From Aureimonas sp. AU22 (GTDB lineage: Bacteria > Pseudomonadota > Alphaproteobacteria > Rhizobiales > Rhizobiaceae), in assembly GCF_001463745.1 (NCBI RefSeq), contig NZ_BBWJ01000014.1, positions 213,662-277,661 on the forward strand: a DNA stretch of 64,000 bases, given 5' to 3'. A program made the position numbers and the translations under genes. The notes beneath the pieces were generated by a model. It was not told the DNA's origin. It did not search any database and saw nothing but the letters and a program-made list of their open reading frames with translations. This document shows, in pieces, positions 25,284 to 35,273 of this stretch (positions within the stretch are counted from its first letter, which is position 1; the number at the start of each line of letters is the position of its first letter).

Positions 25284-27479
25284 GTGCTTTCGACCCTGAT
25301 GAACTACCGCCTCTACAGCGCCGACCTGTCGAAGTCGCTGGCCCGCGTGGCCACCCAAACGGCGGTGCAGCGGGACGCCGAATACTACAAAGCCAATATC
25401 GGCAAGGTGAAGACGCCGGACGATCTGCTCGACGACCAGCGTCTCTATGCCTACGCCATGAAGGCCTATGGGCTGGAGGACCAGATCCAGTCCAAGGGGC
25501 TGATGCGTAAGGTCCTCGAGAGCGACCTGTCGGATACGAACAGCTTCGCCAACAAGCTGACCGACAAGCGCTATCGGGAATTTGCGTCCTCGTTCCAGTT
25601 CGGATCCGCCGGCAAGGCTGCGATCCAGACGGCCGCACAGAGCGAGGCGCTGGCGGATGCCTACAGCCAGCATCGCGTCGCGCTTGCGGGACGGGCCTCC
25701 GCCGATGTCGGCCTGTTCAAGAGCAGGATCGACCAACTCGTCGCCGGCATCGCAAACCCGCAGGCCACCGACGTGGCAGCGGTCATCCTCGACGACCCGG
25801 CTCTTCTGGCCTTCCTGGAGAAGGCGGCTTCCCTCGAGCCGTCGTCCGCCAACAAGGCGGCCATCAGGGAAGCGATCACCAACGGCACGACCTCCGGCCA
25901 CCCCGGCCTGGTGGCGTTGCGCGACATGTTCAATCTCGACGCGAACGGCAGCGTCAAGGCCGGGATGGCGCTTCAGACCGGCGCGCAGGTCGCGGATCTG
26001 ACGGCCACCTACTTCGACAGCATGGGAGCGGGAGCCACGTCCCAGGCCGCGGCGGCCAAGACGAGCTACTTCGCCGCCGCCATCACGAACGTCGCGAAGG
26101 CATCGGATATCACGGGCGACCCTCAGCTTCTGTCCTACGTGCTGAACGCGTTCGGGATCGACCCCGCCCTGACCTCCGACAGCTTCGTCCTGAACGTCCT
26201 GAAGGCGCAGCCGGGCGACCTCGTGGGCGCGCTGCCCGAGATGTCCGAGAAGACCCCCGAGGCGATCGCCCTCAAGCAGAAGTTCAAGGCCCTGAACGCA
26301 GCCTTCAACTTCCAGGCGGACGGCAGCCTGCCGGCGAACGGGGCGCTGTTCGACGGCGGGGCGAGCGTCCAGACGCTGGAAGACGGCTTCCATGCGAACT
26401 ACCAGACGACCGCCCTTCAGGACGACAAGCGCAAGACGTCGGTGTTCCAGGCGCGCCTGTCGAACATGAAGACGATCAACGATCTGCTGGGTCGCGATGC
26501 GGCCTTTGGCAAGGCGGCGTTCGACTACATCCTCGTCGCCTTCGACATCGACCCGAAGACCGAGTCGTCGATGAAGATCCGTCGGGTCCTGCTCAGCGAT
26601 CCGTCCGATCCGAACAGCTACGTCAGCAAGCTCAAGGACGAGCGTTACGAGCGACTTGCCGCCGCCTTCAACTTCGGTGCGGACGGAAAGACGACGACGC
26701 AGCGTCTTGCGCAGTCCACATCGGCGCAGACGGCGACCGGTTCGCTCTATGCCGCGTCCTTCGGCAAGGACGTGAACGACGCGAAGAAGGAGGTCATCAA
26801 GGCGGACACCAAGGCGTATCTCACGGCCATGGGCCAGATCCGTTCGCTGGACGACCTCGTCGCCGACACGGCGACGGTCAAGTATGCGCTCCGGGCCTAC
26901 GGGCTGCAGGACGAGACCATCTCCGATCGCGACCTGCGCAAGCTCCTGACGAGCGATCTGTCCGATCCGAAAAGCTTCGCCAATGCCAAGGGCGACAAGA
27001 AATACGTCCAGTTCGTCCAGGCCTTCAACTTCACGCCGGAGGGAACGATCCAGCGCGATGCGGAAGGGGCGCAGAGCGGCGCGAAGCTCCTGTCGACCCA
27101 GAACCAGTTTCTTCTCCAGACGATGGAGAAGCAGGTCGGGGAACAGAGCGAGGGTGGGCGGCTCGCACTGTATTTCCTGCGCAAGGCGCCCGATGTGACG
27201 AGCGCCTACGGCATCCTCGCCGACAAGGCTCTCTTCGAGGTCGTGCGCACTGCTCTCGGCCTTCCGGCGAGCATTGCCAGCATGGACATCGAGAAGCAGG
27301 CGAAGCTCCTGGAAGCGAAGATCGATTTCACCGATTTCCAGGACGCCAAGAAGCTCGACAAGTTCATCGCGCGCTTCTCGACGCTCTACGACACCGCGAA
27401 CGCGAGTGCCGCGACCTCGCCCGCCGTGGCACTGCTGGGCGGCAGCGCCGGCTCGAATGGGATCCTCGGTTTCCTGTAG
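25284..27479 (+). CDS. DUF1217 repeat protein of the flagellar cluster
   Basis: 731 residues from GTG 25284 (AAAGG upstream; GTG 25260 and ATG 25299 are alternatives). No signal peptide or membrane segment. It consists of about six copies of a helical unit with the pattern Y-x3-I-x-K-V-K-T-x-D-D-L-L, a Y-A-x-K-A-Y/F-G-L/I-D segment, ESDLSDxxSFANKL, and an AFNFxxDG end. DUF1217 genes sit at the end of rhizobial flagellar clusters; the function is unknown to me. Cytosolic or exported by the flagellar system are both possible. Transcription is likely shared with the flgN pair. Confidence 0.8.
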   Translation: MLSTLMNYRLYSADLSKSLARVATQTAVQRDAEYYKANIGKVKTPDDLLDDQRLYAYAMKAYGLEDQIQSKGLMRKVLESDLSDTNSFANKLTDKRYREFASSFQFGSAGKAAIQTAAQSEALADAYSQHRVALAGRASADVGLFKSRIDQLVAGIANPQATDVAAVILDDPALLAFLEKAASLEPSSANKAAIREAITNGTTSGHPGLVALRDMFNLDANGSVKAGMALQTGAQVADLTATYFDSMGAGATSQAAAAKTSYFAAAITNVAKASDITGDPQLLSYVLNAFGIDPALTSDSFVLNVLKAQPGDLVGALPEMSEKTPEAIALKQKFKALNAAFNFQADGSLPANGALFDGGASVQTLEDGFHANYQTTALQDDKRKTSVFQARLSNMKTINDLLGRDAAFGKAAFDYILVAFDIDPKTESSMKIRRVLLSDPSDPNSYVSKLKDERYERLAAAFNFGADGKTTTQRLAQSTSAQTATGSLYAASFGKDVNDAKKEVIKADTKAYLTAMGQIRSLDDLVADTATVKYALRAYGLQDETISDRDLRKLLTSDLSDPKSFANAKGDKKYVQFVQAFNFTPEGTIQRDAEGAQSGAKLLSTQNQFLLQTMEKQVGEQSEGGRLALYFLRKAPDVTSAYGILADKALFEVVRTALGLPASIASMDIEKQAKLLEAKIDFTDFQDAKKLDKFIARFSTLYDTANASAATSPAVALLGGSAGSNGILGFL
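25383..27390 (+). repeat. Six degenerate repeats inside the DUF1217 gene
   Basis: Protein-level repeats begin at about 25383, 25707, 26061, 26438, 26812 and 27108. Each runs about 80-95 residues; four end in FNF or FQF followed by G/A/P-x-G-type residues. Copies 1, 4 and 5 are closest (SDLSD/SDPSD motifs shared); copies 2, 3 and 6 have drifted more. Confidence 0.6.
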
Positions 27480-27487
27480 GCCGAGAT

Positions 27488-27506
27488 GAGGGGCTAGCAG
27501 CCCCTC
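27488..27506. terminator. Hairpin between convergent genes
   Basis: A perfect 8-bp stem GAGGGGCT/AGCCCCTC with loop AGC covers the stop codon of the SMP-30 gene and lies just after the DUF1217 gene. It can serve both strands; no T tract on either side. Confidence 0.5.
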
Positions 27507-28396
27507 GCACCCACGTAGATCGCGTAGAGCGAGCGCGTCGCGGTGATGAACAGGCGGTTGCGCCGTGCGCCGCCGAAGCAGAGGTTGGCAACGACCTCGG
27601 GCACCCGGATCTTGCCGAGGCGCGTGCCGTCCGGGGCGAAGCAATGCACGCCGTCCGCAGCGCTCGACCAGAGGTTGCCTTGCGTGTCGACCCGGATGCC
27701 GTCCGGCACCCCGGCGTCGATATGGCAGAACACGCCGTCGTCCTTCAGCCTCTCGCCCTCGACGCGGAAACGCCGGATATGTGTCGGCGCGCCATGAGTG
27801 TGGCTGGCGCCGCTGTCGGCCACGTAGAGCAGGCTTTCGTCCGGCGAGAAGGCTAGCCCGTTGGGCTGCAGAAAGTCGTCCACGACCCTCGTGATCGCGC
27901 CGCTCCCACCGTCCACGCGGTAGACGCCGCGCGCCGGCTGCTCGGGTTCGGCCCGATTGCCCTCGTAGTCGCCCATGATCCCGTAGGTCGGATCGGTGAA
28001 CCAGATCGAGCCGTCCGAGCGCACCACGAGGTCGTTGGGCGAGTTCAACCGCTTGCCGGCGAAGCCGTCGGCGACGACGGTGATCGTTCCGTCGATTTCC
28101 GTGCGGGTGACGCGACGCGTGCCGTGCTCGCAGGACAGAAGCCGTCCCTGGCGGTCGCGCGTGCTGCCGTTGGAGTAGTTCGAGCCCTGGCGGAACACCG
28201 AGGTGCCGACATCGGGGATGTGGCGCATCATCCGGTTGTTGGGAATGTCGCTCCATACGAGGTGCCCGGCGTCGGCGATCCAGATCGGCCCCTCCGCCCA
28301 GCGGCAGCCGTCGAAGAGCTGTTCCAGCTCGACGTTGAGAAGCGTCAGCGCCTCGAAACGCTCGTCGTCGACCTCGTAGGGCGTCATGATCGCCAT
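27494..28396 (-). CDS. SMP-30/gluconolactonase family lactone hydrolase
   Basis: 300 residues. SMP-30 family enzymes are metal-dependent six-bladed propellers that open sugar lactones. Metal-site patterns are present: WAEGPIW near residue 33, SPNDLVV near 118, QPNGLAFSPD in the middle and GVPDGIRVD later. AAGGA precedes the ATG. It is the last gene of the sugar ABC operon, so it probably hydrolyses a lactone made from the imported sugar, perhaps by the dehydrogenase at 35274. The precise lactone is unknown. Confidence 0.88.
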   Translation of the reverse strand: MAIMTPYEVDDERFEALTLLNVELEQLFDGCRWAEGPIWIADAGHLVWSDIPNNRMMRHIPDVGTSVFRQGSNYSNGSTRDRQGRLLSCEHGTRRVTRTEIDGTITVVADGFAGKRLNSPNDLVVRSDGSIWFTDPTYGIMGDYEGNRAEPEQPARGVYRVDGGSGAITRVVDDFLQPNGLAFSPDESLLYVADSGASHTHGAPTHIRRFRVEGERLKDDGVFCHIDAGVPDGIRVDTQGNLWSSAADGVHCFAPDGTRLGKIRVPEVVANLCFGGARRNRLFITATRSLYAIYVGARGC

Positions 28397-28407
28397 GGGC
28401 GTTTCCT

Positions 28408-29382
28408 TCAGTTGCGACCGGTCTTCGGACCGCCGGCGACCGTGATGATCGCGATGATGATGAGGCCGGTGAGGAGGAGACGCAGCCCGGCACCGACGCC
28501 GAACGTGTTTAGCATCGTCACCAGCAGGTAGAGGAAGATCGACGCGCCCCAGAGCCCCGGCACGTTGGACTGCCCGCCCGACACGGACGAGCCACCGACG
28601 ACCACCACGGCGATGGACGCCAACAGGTATTCCTCGCCCATGTTGAGCGACGAGCCGCCGGAGAAGCCGGCCAGCACCGCGCCGCAGAGGCCGGCGAGCA
28701 CCGCCGACAGGACATAGGTCGCCCAGCGCAGCCGCTCCACGCGAATGCCGGCGAGCAGGGCAGCGCGCGGGTTCTGCCCGATCGCGGAGATCGAGCGCCC
28801 GTAAACGGTGCGATGAAGCAGGATGCCCATCACGGCGCACAGAAGCAGCGTGGCGATCGCGAGATAGGGGATGCCGAGAACGCGACCGGTGGCGAAGTCC
28901 CCGAAAGCCTCCGGCGGGCGCACGCGCAGGCCGCGTCCATAGGCGATGGCTACCGACTGGATGAGGAAGCTTGCGGACAGCGTCGCGATGATCGGCGGGA
29001 TCTGAAGGAGGCGGATCAGCGCGAAGTTGAAGCACCCGACCGCGACGCCGACGCCGAGCGCCGCCAGCAGCCCCGGCAGGATCATCGCGTCGCTGCCACC
29101 CATCACCGTCATCGACACGGCGCCCGCCAGCGCGATGGTTGAGGGAATGGACAGGTCCACATTGCCCGGACCGGTGGTGATGACGAACATCTGCCCGAGG
29201 CCGACGATCACGTACATGGTCGCGAATGTGAGCGCGGTGGACAGGATCTGCCCGGCGCCGGTGCCGCCGGTGAAGGCGATCGTTGCGAGAAACACCGCGC
29301 CAGCACCCAGGAACGAGAAGACCCAGGGGCGCGAGGGCGCCGCGCTTCGCACGGCCGGGGAGGGGGTGGTCGCGCCGCTCAT
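28408..29382 (-). CDS. Sugar ABC transporter permease (RbsC/BPD_transp_2 type)
   Basis: 324 residues with about 8-10 membrane helices. Members of this family form the channel of ribose/xylose-type importers. The family loop is visible as TVYGRSISAIGQNPRAALLAGI. Its start overlaps the stop of the second permease (ATGA), and the SMP-30 gene follows 11 bases later. Two different permease genes suggest a heterodimeric channel. Confidence 0.9.
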   Translation of the reverse strand: MSGATTPSPAVRSAAPSRPWVFSFLGAGAVFLATIAFTGGTGAGQILSTALTFATMYVIVGLGQMFVITTGPGNVDLSIPSTIALAGAVSMTVMGGSDAMILPGLLAALGVGVAVGCFNFALIRLLQIPPIIATLSASFLIQSVAIAYGRGLRVRPPEAFGDFATGRVLGIPYLAIATLLLCAVMGILLHRTVYGRSISAIGQNPRAALLAGIRVERLRWATYVLSAVLAGLCGAVLAGFSGGSSLNMGEEYLLASIAVVVVGGSSVSGGQSNVPGLWGASIFLYLLVTMLNTFGVGAGLRLLLTGLIIIAIITVAGGPKTGRN

Positions 29383-30323
29383 GCCGCCTGCCTTTCCACG
29401 CGATTGACGAGCGCGCGCAGCGCCAGCACGACGATCAGGATCGCCCCCTGCGCGCCGATCTGCCAGTCCGGCGAAATGCGCATGAAGGAGAGGAGCGAGC
29501 CCGCCAGCGTCAGGGTCAGGGCGCCGAGCACCGCGCCCACCGGCGAGATGCGTCCGCCCGTGAATTCGCCGCCGCCGAGGATCACGCCCGCGATCGACAG
29601 GAGCGTGTAGCGCAGCGCGATGTTGGCATCGGCCGACGTCGTGAGCCCGACGAGCGCGAGGCCCGACAGGACGCCGAAGAAGCCGCAGAGCGCATACATC
29701 GTCATCTTCGCGCGCAGCAGCGACCAGCCGGCGCGCTGCACTGCTTGCGCATTGCCGCCGGCGCCGCGCAGCACCGTGCCGAAGGAGGAGCGCATCAGGA
29801 GGAAGTGCCCAGCGATCGCCAGGAGCGCGCTCGCGATGATGGCGAGCGGCACCAGCGGCGTCTTGAGCTTAACGAGGCCCGAGAGCCAGGCCGGCGCGCT
29901 GCCGCCGGGGCTCGGCAAAAGCAGCACCGCCGCGCCGAGCCAGACGAAGCTCATGCCGAGCGTGACGACAATGGAGGGCAGGTTGCGCAGGTGGATCAGC
30001 GCGCCGAGAAGCGCATAGACGCCGATGCAGCCGAGAAGCGCGAGGAGCCCCAGGAGCGGCGCGTCGTTCAGCAGCGTCGCGCCGATGCAGGCGACGAAGG
30101 ACACGAAGCCGCCGATCGAGAGGTCGAGGTCGTTGACCGCGATCACGCAGAGCTGCGCCATCGTGGCCAGCGCGATCGGCAATGCGAGGTTGAGCATCAG
30201 CGACAGGCCGAGATAGCTCATGGCGCGCGGCTGGATGACGAAGATCGCAACGAGGAGCAACGCCAGCGAGACCGGCGGCAGGAGGTCTCGCAGCGTCCGG
30301 GCGAGGGCTGGGCTGCGCGTCAT
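29379..30323 (-). CDS. Sugar ABC transporter permease (RbsC/BPD_transp_2 type)
   Basis: 314 residues, about 8-10 membrane helices. It is a paralogue of the other permease, with motifs [15 protein letters not shown] and the loop [24 protein letters not shown] overlaps on both sides (ATPase stop upstream, permease start downstream) show strict translational coupling. It pairs with the neighbouring permease and the double ATPase. Confidence 0.9.
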   Translation of the reverse strand: MTRSPALARTLRDLLPPVSLALLLVAIFVIQPRAMSYLGLSLMLNLALPIALATMAQLCVIAVNDLDLSIGGFVSFVACIGATLLNDAPLLGLLALLGCIGVYALLGALIHLRNLPSIVVTLGMSFVWLGAAVLLLPSPGGSAPAWLSGLVKLKTPLVPLAIIASALLAIAGHFLLMRSSFGTVLRGAGGNAQAVQRAGWSLLRAKMTMYALCGFFGVLSGLALVGLTTSADANIALRYTLLSIAGVILGGGEFTGGRISPVGAVLGALTLTLAGSLLSFMRISPDWQIGAQGAILIVVLALRALVNRVERQAA

Positions 30324-31828
30324 GCCGCGCTCTCCTCGAACGAGGATTGCAGCACGCGGGCTTCCGACAGTTCGCTGCGGGCCATGTCGGCGACGATCCG
30401 CCCCGATCGGAAGACGTAGACGTGATCGCAGGCGCGCAACTCGTCGAACTCCGTGGTGTACCAGAGGAAGGTGCGGCCCTTGGCGGCCTCAGCGCGGATC
30501 AGCGCGTAGACCTCCTGCTTGGTGCCGATGTCGACGCCGCGCATCGGGTCGTCCATCAGCACGATCTCGGCGTCGGAAGCGAGCGCTCGGGCGAACAGCG
30601 CCTTCTGCTGGTTGCCGCCCGACAGCGTCAGGATGCCGTTTCCCATGTCGGGCGTGCGAATGGCGATGCGCGCCTTCCACGCGTCCTCCATCGCCCGCTC
30701 GGCCCTGGCGTCGATGAGGCCGAAGCGGCTGAGGGCCGACAGCGAGCGCACGGTGACGTTGCCGCCGATCGACCAGAGCGGAAACACGCCGTCGCTCTGC
30801 CGGTCCCCGGCCACGAACGCCGTGCGTCCATGGAGTTCGGCGAAGCGCGAGCGGCCGCGCGAGGCGTTCTGCAGGAGGACGAGCAGCGCGGTCTGCCCGT
30901 GGCCGGCGAGCCCCCCGAGCCCGATGATCTCGCCCCGGCGCGCCTCGACGCGGCGTCCGTTGCCTTGGCGGGGCGGGGCGGCCGCGGCGACCACGGGAGT
31001 TCCGGAACGTTCGGCGGCCGTTTCGGGCTCGCTCCCAGTGTCGTCCGTATGCGCCACGTGGCCCATGGCCTCGACGAGCGAGTGGCGGGTGAACTCGGAG
31101 GCGGGGCGGTCGGCAACGACCCTACCGTCGCTCATCACGGTGATGCGGTCGCAGGTGTCGAGGATCTCGCCGAGGATGTGCGAGATCAGGACGACGCTGC
31201 CGCCCTCGGCCACGAAGCGACGCACATGGGCCAGAAGCTGGCCCGCGACCTGGGCGTCGAGCGAGGAGGTCGGCTCGTCGAGGATGACGAGCGACAGCGG
31301 GGTCTCCCCGGCTGCGAAGACGGTAGCGATCTCCACCATCTGCCGCTGGCCGAGGGCGAGGTCGGACACGAGATCGCCCGGCCGGATACCATGGCCGGGA
31401 AAGATCGCGTCGAGCTGTCCCGTGATCAGCGTCGCGGCGCGCGCCCGCCAGCCGAACCCGCGCAGGAAGGCATGTCGCACCCGCGCATTCTCGGCCACCG
31501 TCAGGTTGGGGCAGAGGGAGAGTTCCTGGAACACGCAGCGCACGCCGAGGCGGCCCGCGCGCTCGACGGAATATCGGCCCGTTTCGTCCGATCCTGCGAC
31601 CGACAACGTGCCGGTGTCCGGCCGAACGTTGCCGGCCAGGACCTGCATCAGCGTGGACTTGCCAGCGCCGTTGTGGCCGGCGAGCCCGACGCATTCGCCA
31701 GCGGCGATCGCGAAGTCGACACCGCCGAGTGCCCGCACCGCGCCATAGGCCTTGGTGACGCCCTGGAGGTCCACCAGCGGACGCACGGAGGCGTTGGCGG
31801 GCGCGGCGCCGCCGTCGGATTGCATCAT
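30320..31828 (-). CDS. Sugar ABC transporter double ATPase (RbsA/MglA type)
   Basis: 502 residues with two nucleotide-binding domains. The first has Walker [10 protein letters not shown], signature-like [14 protein letters not shown] and Walker B with [12 protein letters not shown]. The second has a degenerate Walker A ([10 protein letters not shown]) with [15 protein letters not shown], normal for this family. An ATG at 31828 is chosen; GTG at 31840 would add four residues, and neither has a strong ribosome binding site. A hairpin lies between it and the binding-protein gene. Confidence 0.92.
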   Translation of the reverse strand: MMQSDGGAAPANASVRPLVDLQGVTKAYGAVRALGGVDFAIAAGECVGLAGHNGAGKSTLMQVLAGNVRPDTGTLSVAGSDETGRYSVERAGRLGVRCVFQELSLCPNLTVAENARVRHAFLRGFGWRARAATLITGQLDAIFPGHGIRPGDLVSDLALGQRQMVEIATVFAAGETPLSLVILDEPTSSLDAQVAGQLLAHVRRFVAEGGSVVLISHILGEILDTCDRITVMSDGRVVADRPASEFTRHSLVEAMGHVAHTDDTGSEPETAAERSGTPVVAAAAPPRQGNGRRVEARRGEIIGLGGLAGHGQTALLVLLQNASRGRSRFAELHGRTAFVAGDRQSDGVFPLWSIGGNVTVRSLSALSRFGLIDARAERAMEDAWKARIAIRTPDMGNGILTLSGGNQQKALFARALASDAEIVLMDDPMRGVDIGTKQEVYALIRAEAAKGRTFLWYTTEFDELRACDHVYVFRSGRIVADMARSELSEARVLQSSFEESAA

Positions 31829-31869
31829 GGAAACACTCACAGGGCTGCTTCGGCGTGGTGTTCAGACGT

Positions 31870-31892
31870 CGGAGGGGAGCGCGTCCCCTCCG
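31870..31892 (-). terminator. Hairpin between binding-protein and ATPase genes
   Basis: A 9-bp perfect stem CGGAGGGGA/TCCCCTCCG with a five-base loop lies in the 62-75-base gap after the binding-protein stop. No T tract. Such structures typically stabilise the upstream binding-protein mRNA and lower expression of the membrane components. Confidence 0.6.
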
Positions 31893-31902
31893 CCGTCAAA
31901 GG

Positions 31903-32919
31903 TCACTTCGCCTCGGCGATCACTTGTTTGGCGTCGTCCTGGCTGTATTCGACATTCGCGACGCCGCCTTCCGGCGTCGTCTTCAGCGACTCCTCGAGCC
32001 CGGCCTGGTCGATCGACAGGAACGGCACGACGAGGTCCTTCGGGACCTCCTGACCGTCGAGGATCTGCTGCGCCACCCAGAAGGCCAGCGTCGAGACGCC
32101 CGGTGCGATGGAGACCGACATGGTCTCGTACCCGTCCTTGTCCTTCTGCTGCTTCCACCAGGCGAGTTCGTCCTGGCGGTTGCCCATGATGATCGTGGGG
32201 GTCGGGCGGCCGGCCGCCGCGAAGGCTTCGGCCGCGCCGAACCCGTCGCCGCCCTGCGTCACGACGCCGACCACCTGCGGAATGCTGGGCAGGACGCCCG
32301 CCACCGACTTCTGCGCCACGGTCTGTGTCCAGTCGCCCTGGACCTCGGAGACGATCTTGAACTTCGAGTTGGCGGCGACGCCGGCCGCGATGCCCTCGTG
32401 GATCTCGGTATCCACCGAGGTGCCGGCGAGACCGCGGATCTCCAGGAGATTGCCGCCGTCCGGATAGCGCTTGGCGAGGTAGTCGATCTGGCCCGACCCC
32501 ATCTTCTTGAAATCGACGGCCACGCGCCATGCGCAGGGCTCGGTCACGATGCCGTCGAAGGAGACCACCGTGATGCCGGCGTCGCAGGCTTCCTTCACCG
32601 CGCCGTTCAGCGCGGTCGGCGAAGCAGCGTTGATGACGATGGCGTCGTAGCCCTGCAGGATCATGTTCTGGATCTGCGCGGCCTGTTCGGTCGCCTGGTT
32701 CTCCGCCGTGGTGAAGGCGTCGGCCGACTTCACGACACCGTCCGCGACGGCCTTGTCGGTCACCGTCTTCCAGCTCTGCAACATGGCCTGGCGCCAGGAA
32801 TTGCCGGCATAGTTGTTGGACAGGGCGATGGTCTTGTCGGCGGTGTCGGCGAAAGCCGATCCGGCGGCGAACAGACATGCGGCGGCGGTGCCCGCCATCA
32901 AGAGACGCGTTGCGATCAT
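31903..32919 (-). CDS. Sugar ABC transporter periplasmic binding protein
   Basis: 338 residues with a signal peptide ending ..AAGSAFADTA (about residue 25). It is a type I (ribose-like) fold: IALSNNYAGNSWRQAMLQSW, QAAQIQNMILQGYDAIVINA and VVTQGGDGFGAAEAFAAAGR are typical. The ATG follows GGAGG at good spacing. It is the first gene of the operon, transcribed away from the histidine kinase. The ligand cannot be named from sequence. Confidence 0.92.
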   Translation of the reverse strand: MIATRLLMAGTAAACLFAAGSAFADTADKTIALSNNYAGNSWRQAMLQSWKTVTDKAVADGVVKSADAFTTAENQATEQAAQIQNMILQGYDAIVINAASPTALNGAVKEACDAGITVVSFDGIVTEPCAWRVAVDFKKMGSGQIDYLAKRYPDGGNLLEIRGLAGTSVDTEIHEGIAAGVAANSKFKIVSEVQGDWTQTVAQKSVAGVLPSIPQVVGVVTQGGDGFGAAEAFAAAGRPTPTIIMGNRQDELAWWKQQKDKDGYETMSVSIAPGVSTLAFWVAQQILDGQEVPKDLVVPFLSIDQAGLEESLKTTPEGGVANVEYSQDDAKQVIAEAK

Positions 32920-33149
32920 AGGTCCTCCCATGGGCCGCTTCGGCCCCTCCCGTTCCAGGTCCGCACGAGGCCGCACGGACAGGGCCGCTCCCGACGGCTG
33001 GACCGGAGTGTTGACCATCGCGGGCCTCCCTGTCCAATCCGGTTCGTGCAAGACGTTTGCGGGTTCCCGCAAATGGCTTGCCGGGAACCCGGTGTCTCCC
33101 ATGCGATCGGCACTGGCGGCCCCGGCGCAAACATGGTGCGATCCCCGGC
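32920..33149. promoter_or_regulatory. Divergent promoter region between importer and sensor kinase
   Basis: A 230-bp gap between the divergently oriented binding-protein gene and histidine kinase gene. It should hold both promoters and, probably, the response-regulator site. I see no clear consensus boxes or strong inverted repeat. Confidence 0.5.
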
Positions 33150-34427
33150 ATGACGATGCGCCTTCATTCCCCGCGCCGATCCGTGCGCTCTCGCACCCTG
33201 CCGGGGGCGGAAGCCGTGTTCGGCCATCTCCTGCGCATCTCGCGGGCGCTCGCCGGCCATCTCGATTTCCAGGCCGCCATCCAGGCCGTATCGGCGGAAC
33301 TCGGCGACGTGCTGCCGCACGACCATCTCGACGTCTGCCTCCTCGGCTCCGGCGGCAACATCCATGCGGCCTACGAGGCGGGGCTGCACACCGACTGGAG
33401 CCTTACCGCCCACCCGATTCCCGTTTCCGGCAGCCCGATCCGCCGCATCCTCCTCGGCCACGAGCATGCGATGGTGACGGGCGACGCGACGCAGGACCCG
33501 CGCTTCGGGTTCGAGGGCGCCTTCAACCATCCGATCTTCGACCAGAACCTGCGCTCGCGCATCCATGCCGCTATGCTGGTGCGCGGCGAGGTGATTGGCG
33601 CGTTCTCCTGTTCCAAGCACGATGCCGGCTTCTATGGCGAGGAGGACGTGACGCTCGCCAGGCACGTCGCGGAAATGCTGGCCCCCTACTTCTATGCCCT
33701 GCGCGCCAGCCAGGACGCCCGCCGGCTCGCCATCGAGGAGGCCGAAGGCCGGGCGCGCGAGGAGGGTCTTCGCGAAGGAGCGCTGCGGCTGACGGAGGAA
33801 CTGGAGCGCGAGCGCCAGCGCATCGGCATGGATCTGCACGACCAGACGCTGGCCGACCTCACCCGGATCGTTCGCCGGCTGGAAACGGTGCGCGACGGCG
33901 CGCCCGCGCCGGACACGCTGTCGCCGGCCATCGATGGGCTGCACCGCTGCGTCGACGAGCTTCGCCGCATCATCGACGACGCGCGGCCCAACGTCCTCGA
34001 ACTCTTCGGCTTCGCGGAAGGCGTGGAGGATTTTCTCGGCCGCGCGCTCGCCGATACCGGCATCGAGTGGCGCCTGGAGGATGCGAGCGAAGGGCTCGTG
34101 GACACGCTGGATCCCGCGCTTCGCGTCGCACTGTTCCGCATCGTGCAGGAAGCCGTGAACAACGCCACGCGCCATGCCGAGCCCTCGCTGATCAAGGTCG
34201 GGATCGGCCACGGGCGCGACGGCGCCTTGCGCATCGAAGTCCGCGACGATGGGACCGGCTTCGCCCCCATGCCGCAGCGGCGGCGCGTCGGCGGCATCCG
34301 CAACATGCAGACCCGCGCCCGGCTGATCTCCGCGAGCTTCTTCCTCGACCGCCAGCCGGGCGGGCGCGGGACGCTGATGTCGCTCGTCCTCCCGATCGGT
34401 CCCGATGCGACGGGCGTCGCCCGATGA
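33150..34427 (+). CDS. Cytosolic GAF sensor histidine kinase (NarX/HisKA_3 type)
   Basis: 425 residues with no signal peptide or membrane segment. A GAF domain covers roughly residues 35-180 (ILLGHEHAMVTGDATQDPRF), a coiled-coil linker follows, then a HisKA_3 phosphoacceptor box with ERQRIGMDLHDQTLADL and a HATPase domain with FRIVQEAVNNATRHAE and EVRDDGTGF. It should sense a cytosolic ligand and phosphorylate the coupled response regulator (ATGA overlap). Start at ATG 33150; 33156 is an alternative. Confidence 0.9.
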   Translation: MTMRLHSPRRSVRSRTLPGAEAVFGHLLRISRALAGHLDFQAAIQAVSAELGDVLPHDHLDVCLLGSGGNIHAAYEAGLHTDWSLTAHPIPVSGSPIRRILLGHEHAMVTGDATQDPRFGFEGAFNHPIFDQNLRSRIHAAMLVRGEVIGAFSCSKHDAGFYGEEDVTLARHVAEMLAPYFYALRASQDARRLAIEEAEGRAREEGLREGALRLTEELERERQRIGMDLHDQTLADLTRIVRRLETVRDGAPAPDTLSPAIDGLHRCVDELRRIIDDARPNVLELFGFAEGVEDFLGRALADTGIEWRLEDASEGLVDTLDPALRVALFRIVQEAVNNATRHAEPSLIKVGIGHGRDGALRIEVRDDGTGFAPMPQRRRVGGIRNMQTRARLISASFFLDRQPGGRGTLMSLVLPIGPDATGVAR

Positions 34428-35164
34428 GTGCCGGCGAGATCCTGCTCGTCGAGGACGACGCCGTGCACCGTGCCTTCCTGCGCGACGTGATCCGCAACGT
34501 CCTGCCGGGCCGTGCGCTCATCGAGGCAAGCGACGGGGAAGAGGGCGAGCGGCTGGCGCGCAACCGCGACGCACGGGCGATCGTCGTCGATCTCCAGATG
34601 CCGCGCCGAACGGGCGTCGACATGGCGCGTTCGCTGTGGCGCGACAGGCCGGACACCAGCATCCTCTTCTGGTCGAACTATGCCGACGAGGCCTATGTGC
34701 GCGGCGTCTCGCGCATCGTGCCGGCGGGCGCCGCCTACGGCTACATCCTGAAGTCGGCCTCGGAGGAGCGCCTGGGCCTCGCCCTGAAGGGCGTCTTCGT
34801 CGAAGGCCAGTGCGTCATCGACCGCGAGATCCGCGGCGTGCAGCAGAAGGCGGCCAATCGCTCGGAAGGGCTGTCCGATGTCGAGTACGAGGTGCTGGTC
34901 GATCTGGCGCTCGGCCTCACAGACCGGATGATCGCCGAGCGGCGCGGCATCTCGCTCCGCAGCGTCCAGAACCGGCTGCAGCAAGTCTACGAGAAGGTCG
35001 GGGCCTATCAGGGCGCAAACGGCGCGGACCTCTTCAACCTGCGCACCCGCGCCGTCAGCCTGGCGCTGATGCGCCGCCTTCTCAACCGCGCGGGGCTGGA
35101 CCAGGCCGAGGCCGAGTTGCAGGCCTGGCTGGAGCGCCATGAGAGACGATCGCCTGCCGGATAG
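34424..35164 (+). CDS. NarL/LuxR-family response regulator
   Basis: 246 residues. The receiver domain has acidic residues Glu10-Asp11-Asp12, phosphoacceptor Asp56 (IVVDLQMP) and a lysine in YILKSASEE. The C-terminal LuxR-type HTH carries LSDVEYEVLVDLALGLTDRM and ERRGISLRSVQNRLQQVYEK. It is coupled to the kinase gene. Likely targets are the divergent importer operon and the dehydrogenase gene downstream; this is inferred from position. Confidence 0.92.
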   Translation: MSAGEILLVEDDAVHRAFLRDVIRNVLPGRALIEASDGEEGERLARNRDARAIVVDLQMPRRTGVDMARSLWRDRPDTSILFWSNYADEAYVRGVSRIVPAGAAYGYILKSASEERLGLALKGVFVEGQCVIDREIRGVQQKAANRSEGLSDVEYEVLVDLALGLTDRMIAERRGISLRSVQNRLQQVYEKVGAYQGANGADLFNLRTRAVSLALMRRLLNRAGLDQAEAELQAWLERHERRSPAG

Positions 35165-35273
35165 CCGAGTGGATGGCCAGCCGCCCCGGCTCACGCCCTC
35201 CGTGTGCGGCAAACGCGATGTCGCTTGCCTCGCCCGTGCCGAGGGTGCACTTCCGGTGCGGGAGGACAAGCGA

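Noticed and set aside
25203..28493. A 1096-residue - frame opposite the DUF1217 gene
   Set aside because: Low-complexity shadow frame; DUF1217 has the conserved repeats and the ribosome binding site on the + strand.
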